From contig CM017562.1 in NCBI GenBank assembly GCA_007844125.1, positions 65,669,129 to 65,733,128 of the forward strand: DNA of 64,000 nucleotides, read 5' to 3'. Below the pieces are notes generated by a model. The model searched no databases. It saw only the letters and a list, made by a program, of their open reading frames with translations, and was not told the origin of the DNA. Shown here in pieces: positions 1 through 12,126 of this stretch (position 1 is the stretch's first letter; the number at the start of each line of letters is the position of its first letter). This DNA is from Sinonovacula constricta. Taxonomy: Eukaryota > Mollusca > Bivalvia > Cardiida > Solecurtidae. Both the position numbers and the translations under genes were made by a program.

Positions 1-3000
1 ATCTTACAGATTGAAGAAATAGAGAGAGGAAAACAACACAACCTCTTATTTCCTCAAGGTTTGAAATGACTTAAGGCGGCTTACCTTCAATAATTGTCTG
101 GTAAATTTTATATAATGTGCTGCTTACTGGGAAGTGCTGCTTTCAAAGATATCTCGATAAGATTATATTAAACACAGACAACTGTATAGACCTCCTTATT
201 GTTTAATGATTGATTCAGGTAACAGATGGCAACTCCACCACCACCAAACACCTGTGTAGTACTGAACAAAAGGAAGGTAGGTCCTTGGACATAATATAAA
301 TATATAATATAAGAGTTTGTATGCAGTTAGATTTTAATATTTAGGAAATTTACTCTTAGAAATTAGAAACTTTGTGCAACATTCTTAATACAAATGAATT
401 GTTTTACAAGTTTATTTAATGAACTGATCACTATATTCATAACTCATAGTTTATCTTATAAAACATTTCAATTTTTAAAATAATGCCTTTTTTACATAAT
501 CATAAGCTATTGTATCTCCTCTCATGTGTGTGATCATTGGAATGAAGTTTCTGTATTGTATCTCCCCAGAAGTGTGTGTGTGTGTGATCAGTTTGATGGG
601 GCTTCTGTTTTGTATCTGCTCAGAGACATATGTGTGATAAATTTGATGGGGCTTCTATAGTGTATCTTTCCAGATACGTATGTGATCAATTTGATGGGGC
701 TTCTGTATTGTATCTCCCCAGAAGTGTGTGTGTGTGCGATCAATTTGATGGGGCTTCTGTATTGTATCTCCCCAGATTTGTGTGTGTGTGCGATCAATTT
801 GATGGGGCTTCTGTATTGTATCTCCCCAGAAGTGTGTGTGTGTGCGATCAATTTGATGGGGCTTCTGTATTGTATCTCCCCAGAAGTGTGTGTGTGTGCG
901 ATCAATTTGATGGGGCTTCTGTATTGTATCTCCCCAGATTTGTGTGTGTGTGCGATCAATTTGATGGGGCTTCTGTATTGTATCTCCCCAGAAATGTGTG
1001 TGTGTGCGATCAATTTGATGGGGCTTCTGTATTGTATCTCCCCAGATTTGTGTGTGTGTGCGATCAATTTGATGGGGCTTCTGTATTGTATCTCCCCAGA
1101 TTTGTGTGTGTGTGTGTGTGATCAATTTGATGGGGCTTCTGTGTTGTATCTCCCCAGAAGTGTGTGTGTGTGTGATCAATTTGATGGGGCTTCTGTGTTG
1201 TATCTCCCCAGAAGTGTGTGTGTGTGATCAATTTGATGGGGCTTCTGTGTTGTATCTCCCCAGAAGTGTGTGTGTGTGCGATCAATTTGATGGGGCTTCT
1301 GTATTGTATCTCCCCAGATTTGTGTGTGTGTGCGATCAATTTGATGGGGCTTCTGTGTTGTATCTCCCCAGAAGTGTGTGTGTGTGTGATCAATTTGATG
1401 GGGCTTCTGTGTTGTATATCCCCAGAAGTGTGTGTGTGTGTGTGTGTGATCAATTTGATGGGACTTCTGTATTGTATCTCCCCAGAAGTGTGTGTGTGTT
1501 TGATAAATTTGATGGGGCTTCTGTGTTGTATCTCCCCAGAAGTGTGTGTGTGTGTGATCAATTTGATGGGGCTTCTGTGTTGTATCTCCCCAGAAGTGTG
1601 TGTGTGTGATCAATTTGATGGGGCTTCTGTATTGTATCTCCCCAGAAGTGTGTGTGTGTGTGATCAATTTGATGGGGCTTCTGTATTGTATCTCCCCAGA
1701 TTTGTGTGTGTGTGCGATCAATTTGATGGGGCTTCTGTATTGTATCTCCCCAGAAGTGTGTGTGTGTGCGATCAATTTGATGGGGCTTCTGTATTGTATC
1801 TCCCCAGAAGTGTGTGTGTGTGCGATCAATTTGATGGGGCTTCTGTATTGTATCTCCCCAGAAGTGTGTGTGTGTGTGCGATCAATTTGATGGGGCTTCT
1901 GTATTGTATCTCCCCAGAAGTGTGTGTGTGTGTGATCAATTTGATGGGGCTTCTGTATTGTATCTCCCCAGAAGTGTGTGTGTGTGCGATCAATTTGATG
2001 GGGCTTCTGTATTGTATCTCCCCAGAAGTGTGTGTGTGTGCGATCAATTTAATGGGGCTTCTGTATTGTATCTCCCCAGAAGTGTGTGTGTGTGCGATCA
2101 ATTTGATGGGGCTTCTGTGTTGTATCTCCCCAGAAGTGTGTGTGTGTGCGATCAATTTGATGGGGCTTCTGTATTGTATCTCCCCAGAAGTGTGTGTGTG
2201 TGCGATCAATTTGATGGGGCTTCTGTATTGTATCTCCCCAGAAGTGTGTGTGTGTGCGATCAATTTGATGGGGCTTCTGTATTGTATCTCCCCAGAAGTG
2301 TGTGTGTGTGTGCGATCAATTTGATGGGGCTTCTGTATTGTATCTCCCCAGAAGTGTGTGTGTGTGCGATCAATTTGATGGGGCTTCTGTATTGTATCTC
2401 CCCAGAAGTGTGTGTGTGTGCGATCAATTTGATGGGGCTTCTGTATTGTATCTCCCCAGAAGTGTGTGTGTGTGTGATCAGTTTGATGGGGCTTCTGTAT
2501 TGTATTTCCTCAGAGGCATATATGTGATTAATTTCACAGGGCTTTTGTATTGTATCTCCCCAAATGTGTGTGCTCATTTTGATTGGGATTCTATTTTGTA
2601 TCTTCTCAGCCACATATGTGTGAATAATTTCACAGTGTTTCTCTCCCCAAATGTATGTGATCAATTTGATGTGGATTCTATTTTGTATCTCTTCAGCCTC
2701 ATATGTATGATTAATTTAACGGGGCTTCTATATTGTATCTCCCCAAATATGTGTGATCAGTTTAATGGGGCTTCTGTTTTGTATCTCCCCAGATACGTAT
2801 GTGATCAATTTGATGGGGCTTCGGTATTGTATCTCCCCAGATTTGTGTGTGTGATCACTCTGTAGACTGTAGTTCTGTACTGAATCTCCCCAGGTGTATA
2901 TGAACACTCGGACGATAGTTCTGTATTGTATTATGCTCAGGCTGTAGTTCTGTACTGAATCTCCCCAGGTGTATATGAACACTCGGACGATAGTTCTGTA

Positions 3001-6000
3001 TTGTATTATGCTCAGGCTGTAGTTCTGTACTGAATCACCCCAGATGTATATGAACACTCGGATGATAGTTCTGTATTGTATCTCCCAAGGTTTGTGTGTG
3101 TGAATGCTCAGGCTGTAGTTCTGTACTATATCTCCCCAGATGTGTGTGTGATCACCCGGATGAGTCTTCTGCTGACCAGGTTCTTCTACAAGATGTGGTT
3201 CTTTGGTGCAGCCTACTACTGGGGAACATGGGCCTTCCTCCTGGTGCGTAAAGCTTTGTATCTTCCTCCTCAATAAATGTGTGGGGGTCTAGTCTATCAT
3301 TGTTTACACTACACATTGATAACTATTTAAAGTTAGCTCTATGATAATCTTTTGAATAACTCTTGAACAACTGTACACAGAGTGCAAAGCTTATTGGTTT
3401 TAAATTTTGTTTTTTGTAAATTTACTTAGCAACAAGCTTTTAAGATGCAAAAGTGTTATTATTTGTAATCATATATTTTCACAGCTGTGAAATAGTTTCT
3501 TAACACAGCTGTGCTGGCCTGCAGTGCACTAGTGGTTCCACCAGATCCCCTGCCACTAAAATAGCTGGAGGCTGCAATAATGAACATACCGGTACTTGTG
3601 TGGCTGAGATGTATTTCAAAAAACAAAAATAAATCACAAAGCTGTTGCATTTAATAAAATAATTGCTAATACTAGCATTATTTTCCTCCATAAACTATGA
3701 AGCATTGATATATTATACTGTTCCATCTAGCTTGCTTCTCATTCTTACATACATGAACTGTTTCCCAATGGATCCTTTCCTTGAAAGTACTTTTAATAAA
3801 AATACAATTATCCATCTATAGTTGGTGTAGTGATGTAATACTGCCTATTTAAGCAATATTAGATCTACCTATATTTTTCAGAACACATACAGAGGTAGAG
3901 AATGTTGAAACAATTGTTTTCAAAGTTTATAAATTCATTCAGATCTATTCAGCATATAAAGCACATACAATAGCTTAGGTAAAACAATAATTTGCAAAAA
4001 TAAAAAAACTTATTATTGGAGCGACATTTTCTCCTTTCTAAATTGTGATGTCATAACTATAATGATAATATATAATCATAACTCCTTTGAAAAACAACAA
4101 CAACACATGTTGACCTGCTGTAAACCCTTGATTAGATTCCTTGACAGCCTTATACAAGTGTTTCATGGGAACAAATGAATGAAATACAACTACCAAGACT
4201 TTCAACAAATATGTAGTTAAACCTTCTTATGATCATAACACTTATAGTAGATTTAATTTATTTATAAAAAGCTTTTAACGGCCATGCCTAAAAGTGTGGA
4301 AAGGGTAAATTAAAAAATGGTCCATGTTCTTTTTTTTCATTTTGCATCATCCTTTTCTTGAATATTTTATTCATGTTTTTATGATGTTTATATTTAAAAC
4401 TATATTATCTTAGTATAATAATGTTAAATTAATGACAATGTTTTATTACAATGAAGAATAATCCATGCTCTGCAATCCTACCTTGAATATCAGTTTGTAA
4501 CACTACCTGTGTATGTTTGATGATGATTAATCCATACTGTGCAATCCTACCTTGAATATCAGTATGTAACACTACCTGTGTATGTTTGATGATGATAACT
4601 CCATGCTCAGCAATCCAACCTAGAATGTCAGTATGTTACACTGGCTGTGTATGTTTGATGATGATTAATCAATGCTCTGCAATCCTACCTTGAATATCAG
4701 TATGTAACACTACCTGTGTATGTTTGATGATGATTAATCCATGCTGTGCAATCCTACCTTGAATATCAGTATGTAACACTACCTGTGTATGTTTAATGAT
4801 GATTACTCCATGCTCAGCAATCCAACCTAGAATGTCAGTATGTAACACTGCCTGTGTATGTTTGATGATGATTAATTCATGCTGTGCAATCCTACCTTGA
4901 ATATCAGTATGTAACACTACCTGTGTATGTTTGATGATGATTACTCCATGCTCAGCAATCCAACCTAGAATGTCAGTATGTAACACTACCTGTGTATGTT
5001 TAATGATGATTACTCCATGCTCAGCAATCCAACCTAGAATGTCAGTATGTTACACTGGCTGTGTATGTTTGATGATGATTAATCCATGTTCTGCAATCCT
5101 ACCTTGAATATCAGTTTGTAACACTACCTGTGTATGTTTGATGATGATTAATCCATACTCTGCAATCCTACCTTGAATATCAGTATGTAACACTACCTGT
5201 GTATGTTTAATGATGATTACTCCATGCTCAGCAATCCAACCTAGAATGTCAGTATGTTACACTGGCTGTGTATGTTTGATGATGATTAATCCATGCTCTG
5301 CAATCCTACCTTGAATATCAGTTTGTAACACTACCTGTGTATGTTTGATGATGATTAATCCATACTCTGCAATCCTACCTTGAATATCAGTATGTAACAC
5401 TACCTGTGTATGTTTAATGATGATTACTCCATGCTCAGCAATCCAACCTAGAATGTCAGTATGTTACACTGGCTGTGTATGTTTGATGATGATTAATCCA
5501 TGCTCTGCAATCCTACCTTGAATATCAGTATGTAACACTACCTGTGTATGTTTGATGATGATTAATCAATGCTCAGCAATCCAACCTAGAATGTCAGTAT
5601 GTAACACTACCTGTGTATGTTTGATGATGATAACTCCATGCTCAGCAATCCAACCTAGAATGTCAGTATGTTACACTGGCTGTGTATGTTTGATGATGAT
5701 TAATCAATGCTCTGCAGCAATCCTACCTTAAATATCAGTATGTAACACACTACCTGTTTATGTTTGATGATGATTAATCCATGCTATGCAATCCTACCTT
5801 GAATATTAGTATGTAACGCTACCTGTGTATGTTTGATGATGATAAATCCATGCTCTGCAATCCTACCTTGAATCTCAGTATGTATCACTACCTGTGAATA
5901 ATGTTTGATGATAATTAATCCATGCTCTGCAGTAATCATACCTTGAATATCAATATGTAACACTACCTGTGTATGTTTCATGATTAATCCATGCTCTGCA

Positions 6001-8198
6001 GCAATCCTCCCTTGAATATCAGTCTGTTACACTACCTGTGCATGTTTGATGATGATTACTCCATGCTCTGCAATCCTACCTTGAATATCAGTATGTAACA
6101 CACTACCTGTTTATGTTTGATGATGATTAATCCATGCTGTGCAATCCTACCTTGAATATCAGTATGTAACGCTACCTGTGTATGTTTGATGATGATTACT
6201 CAATGCTCTGCAATCCTACCTTAAATATCAGTATGTAACACTACCTGTGTATTATGCTTGATGATGATTAATCCATGCTCTGCAGCAATCCTACCTTGAA
6301 TATCAGTATGTAACACACTACCTTTGTATGTTTGATGATGATTAATCCATACTGTGCAATCCTACCTTGAATATATGTATGTAACACACTACCTGTTTAT
6401 GTTTGATGATGATTACTCCATGCTCTGCCATCCTACCTTGAATATCAGTATGTATCACTACCTGTGAATTATGTTTGATGATAATTAATCCATGCTCTGC
6501 AGCAATCATACCTTGAATATCAGTATGTAACACTACCTGTGTATGTTTGATGATTAATCCATGCTTTGCAGCAACCCTACCTTGAATATCAGTCTGTTAC
6601 ACTACCTGTGTATGTTTGATGATTAATCCATGCTCTGCAGCTGTCCAGTCTTGAATATCAGTATGTTTCACTACCTTTGTATGTTTGATGATGATTAATC
6701 CATGCTCTGCAATCCTACCTTGAATATCAGTATGTAACACTACCTGTGTATGTTTGATGATGATTAATCAATGCTCAGCAATCCAACCTAGAATGTCAGT
6801 ATGTAACACTACCTGTGTATGTTTGATGATGATAACTCCATGCTCAGCAATCCAACCTAGAATGTCAGTATGTTACACTGGCTGTATATGTTTGATGATG
6901 ATTAATCAATGCTCTGCAGCAATCCTACCTTGAATATCAGTATGTAACACACTACCTGTTTATGTTTGATGATGATTAATCCATGCTATGCAATCCTACC
7001 TTGAATATTAGTATGTAACGCTACCTGTGTATGTTTGATGATGATAAATCCATGCTCTGCAATCCTACCTTGAATATCAGTATGTATCACTACCTGTGAA
7101 TAATGTTTGATGATAATTAATCCATGCTCTGCAGCAATCATACCTTGAATATCAATATGTAACACTACCTGTGTATGTTTCATGATTAATCCATGCTCTG
7201 CAGCAATCCTCCCTTGAATATCAGTCTGTTACACTACCTGTGCATGTTTGATGATGATTACTCCATGCTCTGCAATCCTACCTTGAATATCAGTATGTAA
7301 CGCTACCTGTGTATGTTTGATGATGATTACTCCATGCTCTGCAATCCTACCTTGAATATCAGTATGTAACACACTACCTGTTTATGTTTGATGATGATTA
7401 ATCCATGCTGTGCAATCCTACCTTGAATATCAGTATGTAACGCTACCTGTGTATGTTTGATGATGATTACTCAATGCTCTGCAATCCTACCTTAAATATC
7501 AGTATGTAACACTACCTGTGTATTATGCTTGATGATGATTAATCCATGCTCTGCAGCAATCCTACCTTGAATATCAGTATGTAACACTACCTTTGTATGT
7601 TTGATGATGATTAATCCATACTGTGCAATCCTACCTTGAATATATGTATGTAACACACTACCTGTTTATGTTTGATGATGATTACTCCATGCTCTGCCAT
7701 CCTACCTTGAATATCAGTATGTATCACTACCTGTGAATTATGTTTGATGATAATTAATCCATGCTCTGCAGCAATCATACCTTGAATATCAGTATGTAAC
7801 ACTACCTGTGTATGTTTGATGATTAATCCATGCTTTGCAGCAACCCTACCTTGAATATCAGTCTGTTACACTACCTGTGTATGTTTGATGATTAATCCAT
7901 GCTCTGCAGCTGTCCAGTCTTGAATATCAGTATGTTTCACTACCTTTGTATGTTTGATGATGATTAATCCATGCTCCTATCTGTTTTAGCTAGAATCAGT
8001 TAACAGGGCAAAACCTCTTGCTTTATTGCTTTTTTATAAAATGTTTTGTTTTTTATGCAATTTGTCTTTCTTGGTGTTTTTCAGTTCATTGTGATTGGAT
8101 TTGTTGTTGCAATTTTCAAGAAGCGGGCATCAAGCATCGATGGAGAGGTGGATGCAGATGATATTGTTGACAGTGACGAGGAACTGTTGACGGGATAA
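1..8198 (+). CDS. Unidentified membrane protein, C-terminal part (last four exons)
   Basis: I do not recognise this gene. Four candidate exons join in phase: 10-58 (possibly continuing left of the window), 226-276, 3140-3243 and 8085-8198 (stop TAA 8196-8198). The joined tail is a short polar stretch with one NST sequon (DGNSTTTKHLC), then a long hydrophobic, aromatic-rich stretch (FFYKMWFFGAAYYWGTW followed by FLL-FIVIGFVVAIF), then FKKR as a stop-transfer signal. A 25-residue acidic tail follows, ending DSDEELLTG. DEELL fits the DXXLL motif that GGA adaptors read in sortilin and mannose-6-phosphate receptors, so a type I or multipass Golgi/endosome protein is possible, but this is inference. 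Introns are 2.86 kb and 4.84 kb and are filled mainly by tandem arrays. The two downstream exons are more secure than the two upstream ones. An alternative 71-codon model starting at ATG 226 is described among the rejected items. Confidence 0.6.
10..58 (+). CDS. Membrane-protein gene, exon A (possible)
   Basis: This starts after a possible AG acceptor at 8-9 or runs in from outside the window, since the frame is also open over 1-9. It reads IEEIERGKQHNLLFPQ and ends in phase 1 at a weak CAAG|GTTTGA donor. Phase 1 matches the next exon. Short length and a weak donor keep confidence low. Confidence 0.4.
226..276 (+). CDS. Membrane-protein gene, exon B (possible)
   Basis: The acceptor is GGTAACAG| and the donor GGAAG|GTAGGT. 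In phase 1 it reads GNSTTTKHLCSTEQKE, preceded by a split Asp codon and followed by one base that joins exon C in phase. It carries a potential N-glycosylation sequon, which would fit a lumenal position ahead of the membrane segment. Confidence 0.45.
536..2864 (+). repeat. 54-bp minisatellite, about 43 copies, derived from a 3' splice site
   Basis: The unit is ATCAATTTGATGGGGCTTCT, then GTATTGTATCTCCCCAG, then A(A/T)GTGTGTGTGTGTG(C/T)G. Length is mostly 54 bp, with variation in the TG run and degenerate copies at 2500-2860. Because 54 is a multiple of three, several frames on both strands are open across it; these are not genes. Each unit carries a pyrimidine-rich TATCTCCCCAG acceptor followed by sequence matching the start of exon C. 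Confidence 0.95.
2865..3139 (+). repeat. Diverged about 75-80-bp repeats bridging the array and exon C
   Basis: There are three to four imperfect units containing CTGTAGTTCTGTACTGAATC, then CCCCAG, then GTGTATATGAACACTCGGA(C/T)GATAG. The last unit leads directly into the real exon C acceptor. The GAACACTCGGATGA segment resembles GATCACCCGGATGA inside exon C, linking array and exon by descent. Confidence 0.8.
3140..3243 (+). CDS. Membrane-protein gene, exon C (membrane segment)
   Basis: The acceptor is TATCTCCCCAG| at 3131-3139 and the donor CTCCTG|GTGCGT. It enters in phase 1 and leaves in phase 0. The exon starts VCVITRMSLLLTRFF and continues through KMWFFGAAYYWGTWAFLL. An alternative acceptor at 3178-3179 would trim the first 13 codons. 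The acceptor and the first about 25 exon bases are the parent of the 54-bp array just upstream. Confidence 0.65.
3244..4440. other. Intron sequence, no gene seen
   Basis: A+T-rich intron between exon C and the 69-bp array. Around 3510-3580 there is a weak match to the tail of the second SINE family (TAGCTGGAGGCTGC). No other feature is recognised. Confidence 0.5.
4440..7975. repeat. 69-bp minisatellite, about 52 copies, with about 1.2-kb higher-order duplication
   Basis: The unit reads ATTAATCCATGCTCTGCAAT, CCTACCTTGAATATCAGTAT, GTAACACTACCTGTGTATGT, TTGATGATG. Typical length is 67-71 bp, with variants that add CA or GCA. About 1.2 kb spanning 5700-6670 recurs at 6900-7940; the offset between the copies is 1202 bp at the start and 1269 bp later, so one extra unit was gained near 7280-7350. 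It lies in the last intron of the first gene. Open minus-strand frames with a 23-residue period are by-products. Confidence 0.95.
8085..8198 (+). CDS. Membrane-protein gene, last exon D
   Basis: The acceptor is a good GGTGTTTTTCAG| and the exon runs in phase 0 to TAA. It encodes FIVIGFVVAIFKKR, the end of the membrane helix with a basic stop-transfer cluster, then an acidic cytoplasmic tail ending DSDEELLTG. The tail resembles DXXLL acidic-dileucine sorting signals in position and charge. Confidence 0.75.
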   Translation, partial: FIVIGFVVAIFKKRASSIDGEVDADDIVDSDEELLTG

Positions 8199-8514
8199 TT
8201 ATGTGATACTCATACTGACCATAGAACAATTATATTTTACTTACATTACTTTACTAGATCAAGCTTATAAACATGACAACATGGTTCAGGCTATGCATAT
8301 ACTATACATGTTACAATGCACCTTTTAGAAATAGAAACTGACTACTCCATATCTATCGTTGCGCATAAAAAGTGTTCTTGTATGATATCTGGTATTATGA
8401 TTTATCTATTGCCCGGGAAAGCAAATGTTATCAACATTGAAATGGCACTCATTAGTTTTAAACAAAGTAGTTCTTTATATAAACTGCATGTAGTTTTGTG
8501 TGGTCACATAGATA

Positions 8515-9108
8515 TGTTTATAGGCCAAATGGATATGTTTATACATACTACATGTAGTATTGTATGGACAAATGGATATGTTTATACATACTACATGTAG
8601 CATTGTATGGACAAATGGATATGTTTATACATACTACATGTAGTATTGTATGGACAAATGGATATGTTTATACATACTACATGTAGTATTGTATGGACAA
8701 ATGGATATGTTTATACATACTACATGTAGTATTGTATGGACAAATGGATATGTTTATACATACTACATGTAGTATTGTATGAACAAATGGATATGTTTAT
8801 ACATACTACATGTAGTATTGTATGGACAAATGGATGTTTATACATACTACATGTAGTATTGTATGGACAGATGGATATGTTTATACATACTACATGTATT
8901 ATTGTATAGACAAATGATGTTTATACATACTACATGTAGTATTGTATGGACAAATGGATATGTTTATACGTACTGCATGTAGTATTGTATGGACAAATGG
9001 ATATGGTTATACATACTGCATGTAGTATTGTATGGACAAATGGATATGTTTATACATACTGCATGTAGTATTGTATGGACAAATGGATATGTTTATACAT
9101 ACTACATA
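8515..9108. repeat. 43-bp minisatellite, about 14 copies, with a 16-bp palindrome per unit
   Basis: The unit is GGACAAATGGATATGTTTAT, ACATACTACATGTAGTATTG, TAT. Every intact unit contains the perfect palindrome ATACTACATGTAGTAT. It lies 320 bp after the first gene's stop and before a candidate polyadenylation signal at 9223, so it may be in that 3' UTR. Confidence 0.92.
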
Positions 9109-9222
9109 TGTGGTGTAAACAGAAAACAAAAGCCAAGGTGTTGATGACTAAATTCTGACACGCACGCACGGTTTTTTACAGAAGATACAAATATACGTGA
9201 TTGCCATTCATGTTTGCATATT

Positions 9223-9228
9223 AATAAA
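9223..9228 (+). terminator. Candidate polyadenylation signal AATAAA of the first gene
   Basis: AATAAA about 1.0 kb downstream of the stop codon at 8198, just after the 43-bp array. Position and hexamer are the only evidence; other AATAAA hexamers lie near 9620. Confidence 0.25.
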
Positions 9229-9229
9229 T

Positions 9230-10195
9230 GTTTAGGTTGTAACAGCTCGATTTGAAATTTTACAGAAATAGCTGCATATGGAAAATTTGACCTTTACTGT
9301 GTATCAATGTATTTTTAAAAAAACAGCCAACTAAAAAAGATTTCAATTTCCTAATCCGTTGATAATTTTGATCATAAATGGAAAAACACTTTAATTACAG
9401 GCTGCTAGAAATAAATTAAATTTGCATGTTCTAATTCTTAAATCCATTTTGTTATCATTACTCATGTTTTGCTGTGAAGGTGATTATTTATATTGATACA
9501 TATTTCTCTCTATTATTTTTGTTGTTGTTGTCACTGATTAAAATGTAATCAACATGAATAGACTCTTTAGTTCTCGTTAATGCATCCCATTCTTTCTACG
9601 AAAAAAAACAAACTATCTTTAATAAATAAAAGTGAGAAGAAGGAAAACACAAGTGTTATATTTTACATGATTTATTGGAGCAAACATAACAATAATGATA
9701 AAATTTTGTTGAAATATTGACTATTAGGCATTATCTAATTTTATAACAGATTCTGAAGATACATCATGAACATTAAATACAATCTAGTAACATACTGGTA
9801 ACATGTGCCACAGGGTCTAAAACACAATCGGCGATAGAAAACATCTGTTTCACTTTTGTTTCTTTCTGAATAAATCTTAGTCACTTATTGCAAATACTAG
9901 TTTACCAATGCTGCCTTGCCTTTTGGTTTTAAAAGAGACTTAAGTGAAAACGTACAATTATGTAGATGACACTCTCATTAAGCTTAAAGTAAAAGTTTGT
10001 TACAAATAAACGTAACAAAACATCAATATAATCTAAATATATTTAAGTTAAATGCCTTTACAAAGTTCAAAATAGTTTGTAATATAAAAAACTGTGTTAA
10101 CTAAAGATTTTTAAGACAAATTAAGACTTGCAATGTCATGATCTCTGATCAACTCTTGGTAAGCTAAGTAATGTCAGGCTTGTAAAGAAATTGTG
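9230..10195. other. Intergenic A+T-rich sequence
   Basis: No coding potential, tandem repeat or mobile element recognised between the first gene's 3' end and the dispersed repeat at about 10200. Confidence 0.5.
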
Positions 10196-10199
10196 TTAT

Positions 10200-11025
10200 C
10201 TAAGACAAGAGCCATGATGGCCCCATATTACTCAACTGTGTGTTATAGACATTTAGAAATAAATAGTAAGAAATATCAGCAATGTTTAAATAATATAATT
10301 GTAAAACATGAACACAATTAACAAGAAGACAACTGGTTTCATTTTCTTATTACATGGCCATATATGGAAATTGGCCATGCCCATATTGGTCATGTTTGAC
10401 ATATCAAAATCCTTTAACCACACTTGATAGAGGCCACCCAAGAAACACATATACCACATATAAAAGCTCTACATCTTGCACTTTCTTATAAGAAAAGTTT
10501 ACAAGTTCCACTGAAACCCTGTATGGAAAATGGCCATACCACCATTTTTTTGCGAACCATTATTCGTCATATAAGGCCACCTAAGGAACACTTCTGTCAT
10601 AAGAAAGCTCTAGCTCTTGTAGTTTTTAACAGTAAGTTTTTAGAAGTTTTTATATATAACCATGTATGAAAATGGCCGTGCCCCTGGTGGTAATATTTTT
10701 TTGTCACATTAAAATTCTTTTAACAATCTTGATACAGGAACATGTACACAAAATAACAAGGCTATAGATCCTCTAGTTTCAGACAATAGGAGTTTTTAAG
10801 TTTTCCTATCAAGCCATACTTGGAAAATGGCCATATCTTGGGTGGCCATGTTTTTAAAGGATCAAAATTCTTTGAACAACTTTTCATTTTCTCTGCCTGC
10901 TAAAGTTTCAGAGGAAGGAAGAGTGGCTGAATTTAGGCCAGTGGTTTCAAAGGAGATGTTGTTTAAGAATGATGGATGCATGACAATTGATGGTGGGCAA
11001 TCACAACAGCTCACCCCTGAGCAAA
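10200..11025 (+). mobile_element. Dispersed repeat, GGCCATGATGGCCC family, diverged copy
   Basis: It begins ACAAGAGCCATGATGGCCCC and ends GGTGGGCAATCACAACAGCT followed by CACCCCTGAGC. The same start and end occur at 27733-28748 and 35030-35400. Internal segments repeat phrases such as GGAAAATGGCCAT and ATCAAAATTCTTT. It looks like a non-autonomous element; the open frames here are not convincing genes. Confidence 0.6.
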
Positions 11026-11663
11026 AAGCTAAGGTAGCAAAAGAAAACAAGAAAATCAAAAAGACCTCTTAGCATCATCATAACGTCAACTTCTTCATTG
11101 CCCTACCCTGATTGTGGCTTGTGTTTCAACTCACAACAAAATGCCAATATATTTATACATCTGCATACAGTGAGCGATGTGTGAAAATTTACAACTGCTT
11201 TTATTTTTGATGCATAGCAAAATAACAAAACAGAAAGTGGGAGGACAAATGCTGTCAGAGCCAAAATAAAATATACACATTTACAATTTTGTCAATAATT
11301 TTTTTGTGTACAAAAGTTGTCCTTATGAAACTTGATACATATGTATGAGTATTATAAAGAAGCCTGGAAAATTTGGTGTATCAACCACATTGAGAATTGG
11401 AAAAAATTGATGAAGTAAGTATGGTACTTAAGCAGTAAGCCGACTTCTTATATCACCTGACATGAAGGAGGCCAAGATATCCACCAGTGGAGGGGTTAAT
11501 ATGCTGGTACAAAAATACAAAGGGACTTTGAACACAACACAGGAAAATGCACAAAATGTGGACACATATTGGAATTAACTATCATTTAAAGACAAGGAAA
11601 AGGCAAAACACATGAATAAAGATCGACAAATCAAAAAGACAAAGAAAACTTCAGGTTGTGGGT

Positions 11664-11669
11664 TTTATT
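11664..11669 (-). terminator. Candidate UBE3C polyadenylation signal
   Basis: AATAAA on the minus strand, about 460 bases past the UBE3C stop codon. Plausible as the 3' UTR end but supported only by hexamer and distance; another lies near 11200. Confidence 0.3.
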
Positions 11670-12126
11670 ATGAAAAAAACACCAAGTATGCGTAACATTT
11701 TGATGGAAGAGTAATTTTATCAATGTAAATGAAATAGCAGCCATGACTCACTTCACTGAAATAAAGTGTTCTACAAGAGTGCTTCATAATATGTATGACA
11801 CCAGTTCCTACTTAATGAAGTAAATCTAACTAGACTTCAATTATGAAGATATACATGTGATACAGTTTGCACATTTTCAGATTCTGTAAGTCAACATTTG
11901 TACTCCTTGTATTTTGTTGTACCTACTGAACATCTCAAACTTGATACCTGGCTCCAAGGTTATATAACTCTGAGCTGGAAACTAAAACATCTCTTCAAAC
12001 TGATTGGCTGAATTTTAAAGTAATTTTGAAATCTGATCAATCAGATGTTTGGAGATGATCTCACACTCCAGCTCCAGTTATATTACCTAAGACCCTTATG
12101 ATTTGTAAAAGTTTTTGTTGGAAGTA

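Noticed and set aside
588..2865. Long open frames on both strands (up to 368 codons) with 18-residue repeats
   Set aside because: They follow from a 54-bp period with no stop in several frames. Both strands are open at once and codon content is low-complexity.
4440..7975. CRISPR-like array
   Set aside because: Units are head-to-tail with no unique spacers, in a eukaryotic intron. The same applies to the other arrays.
226..8198. Alternative 71-codon membrane protein starting at ATG 226 (MATPPPPNTC...), using an acceptor just before ATG 3193
   Set aside because: It is phase-consistent, but it ignores the stronger CTCCCCAG acceptor at 3139 and the exon sequence shared with the array. Kept only as an alternative.
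10424..11072. Two 81-codon ORFs in the intergenic region
   Set aside because: They lie within the dispersed GGCCATGATGGCCC-family repeat, whose other copies are not open in the same frames.
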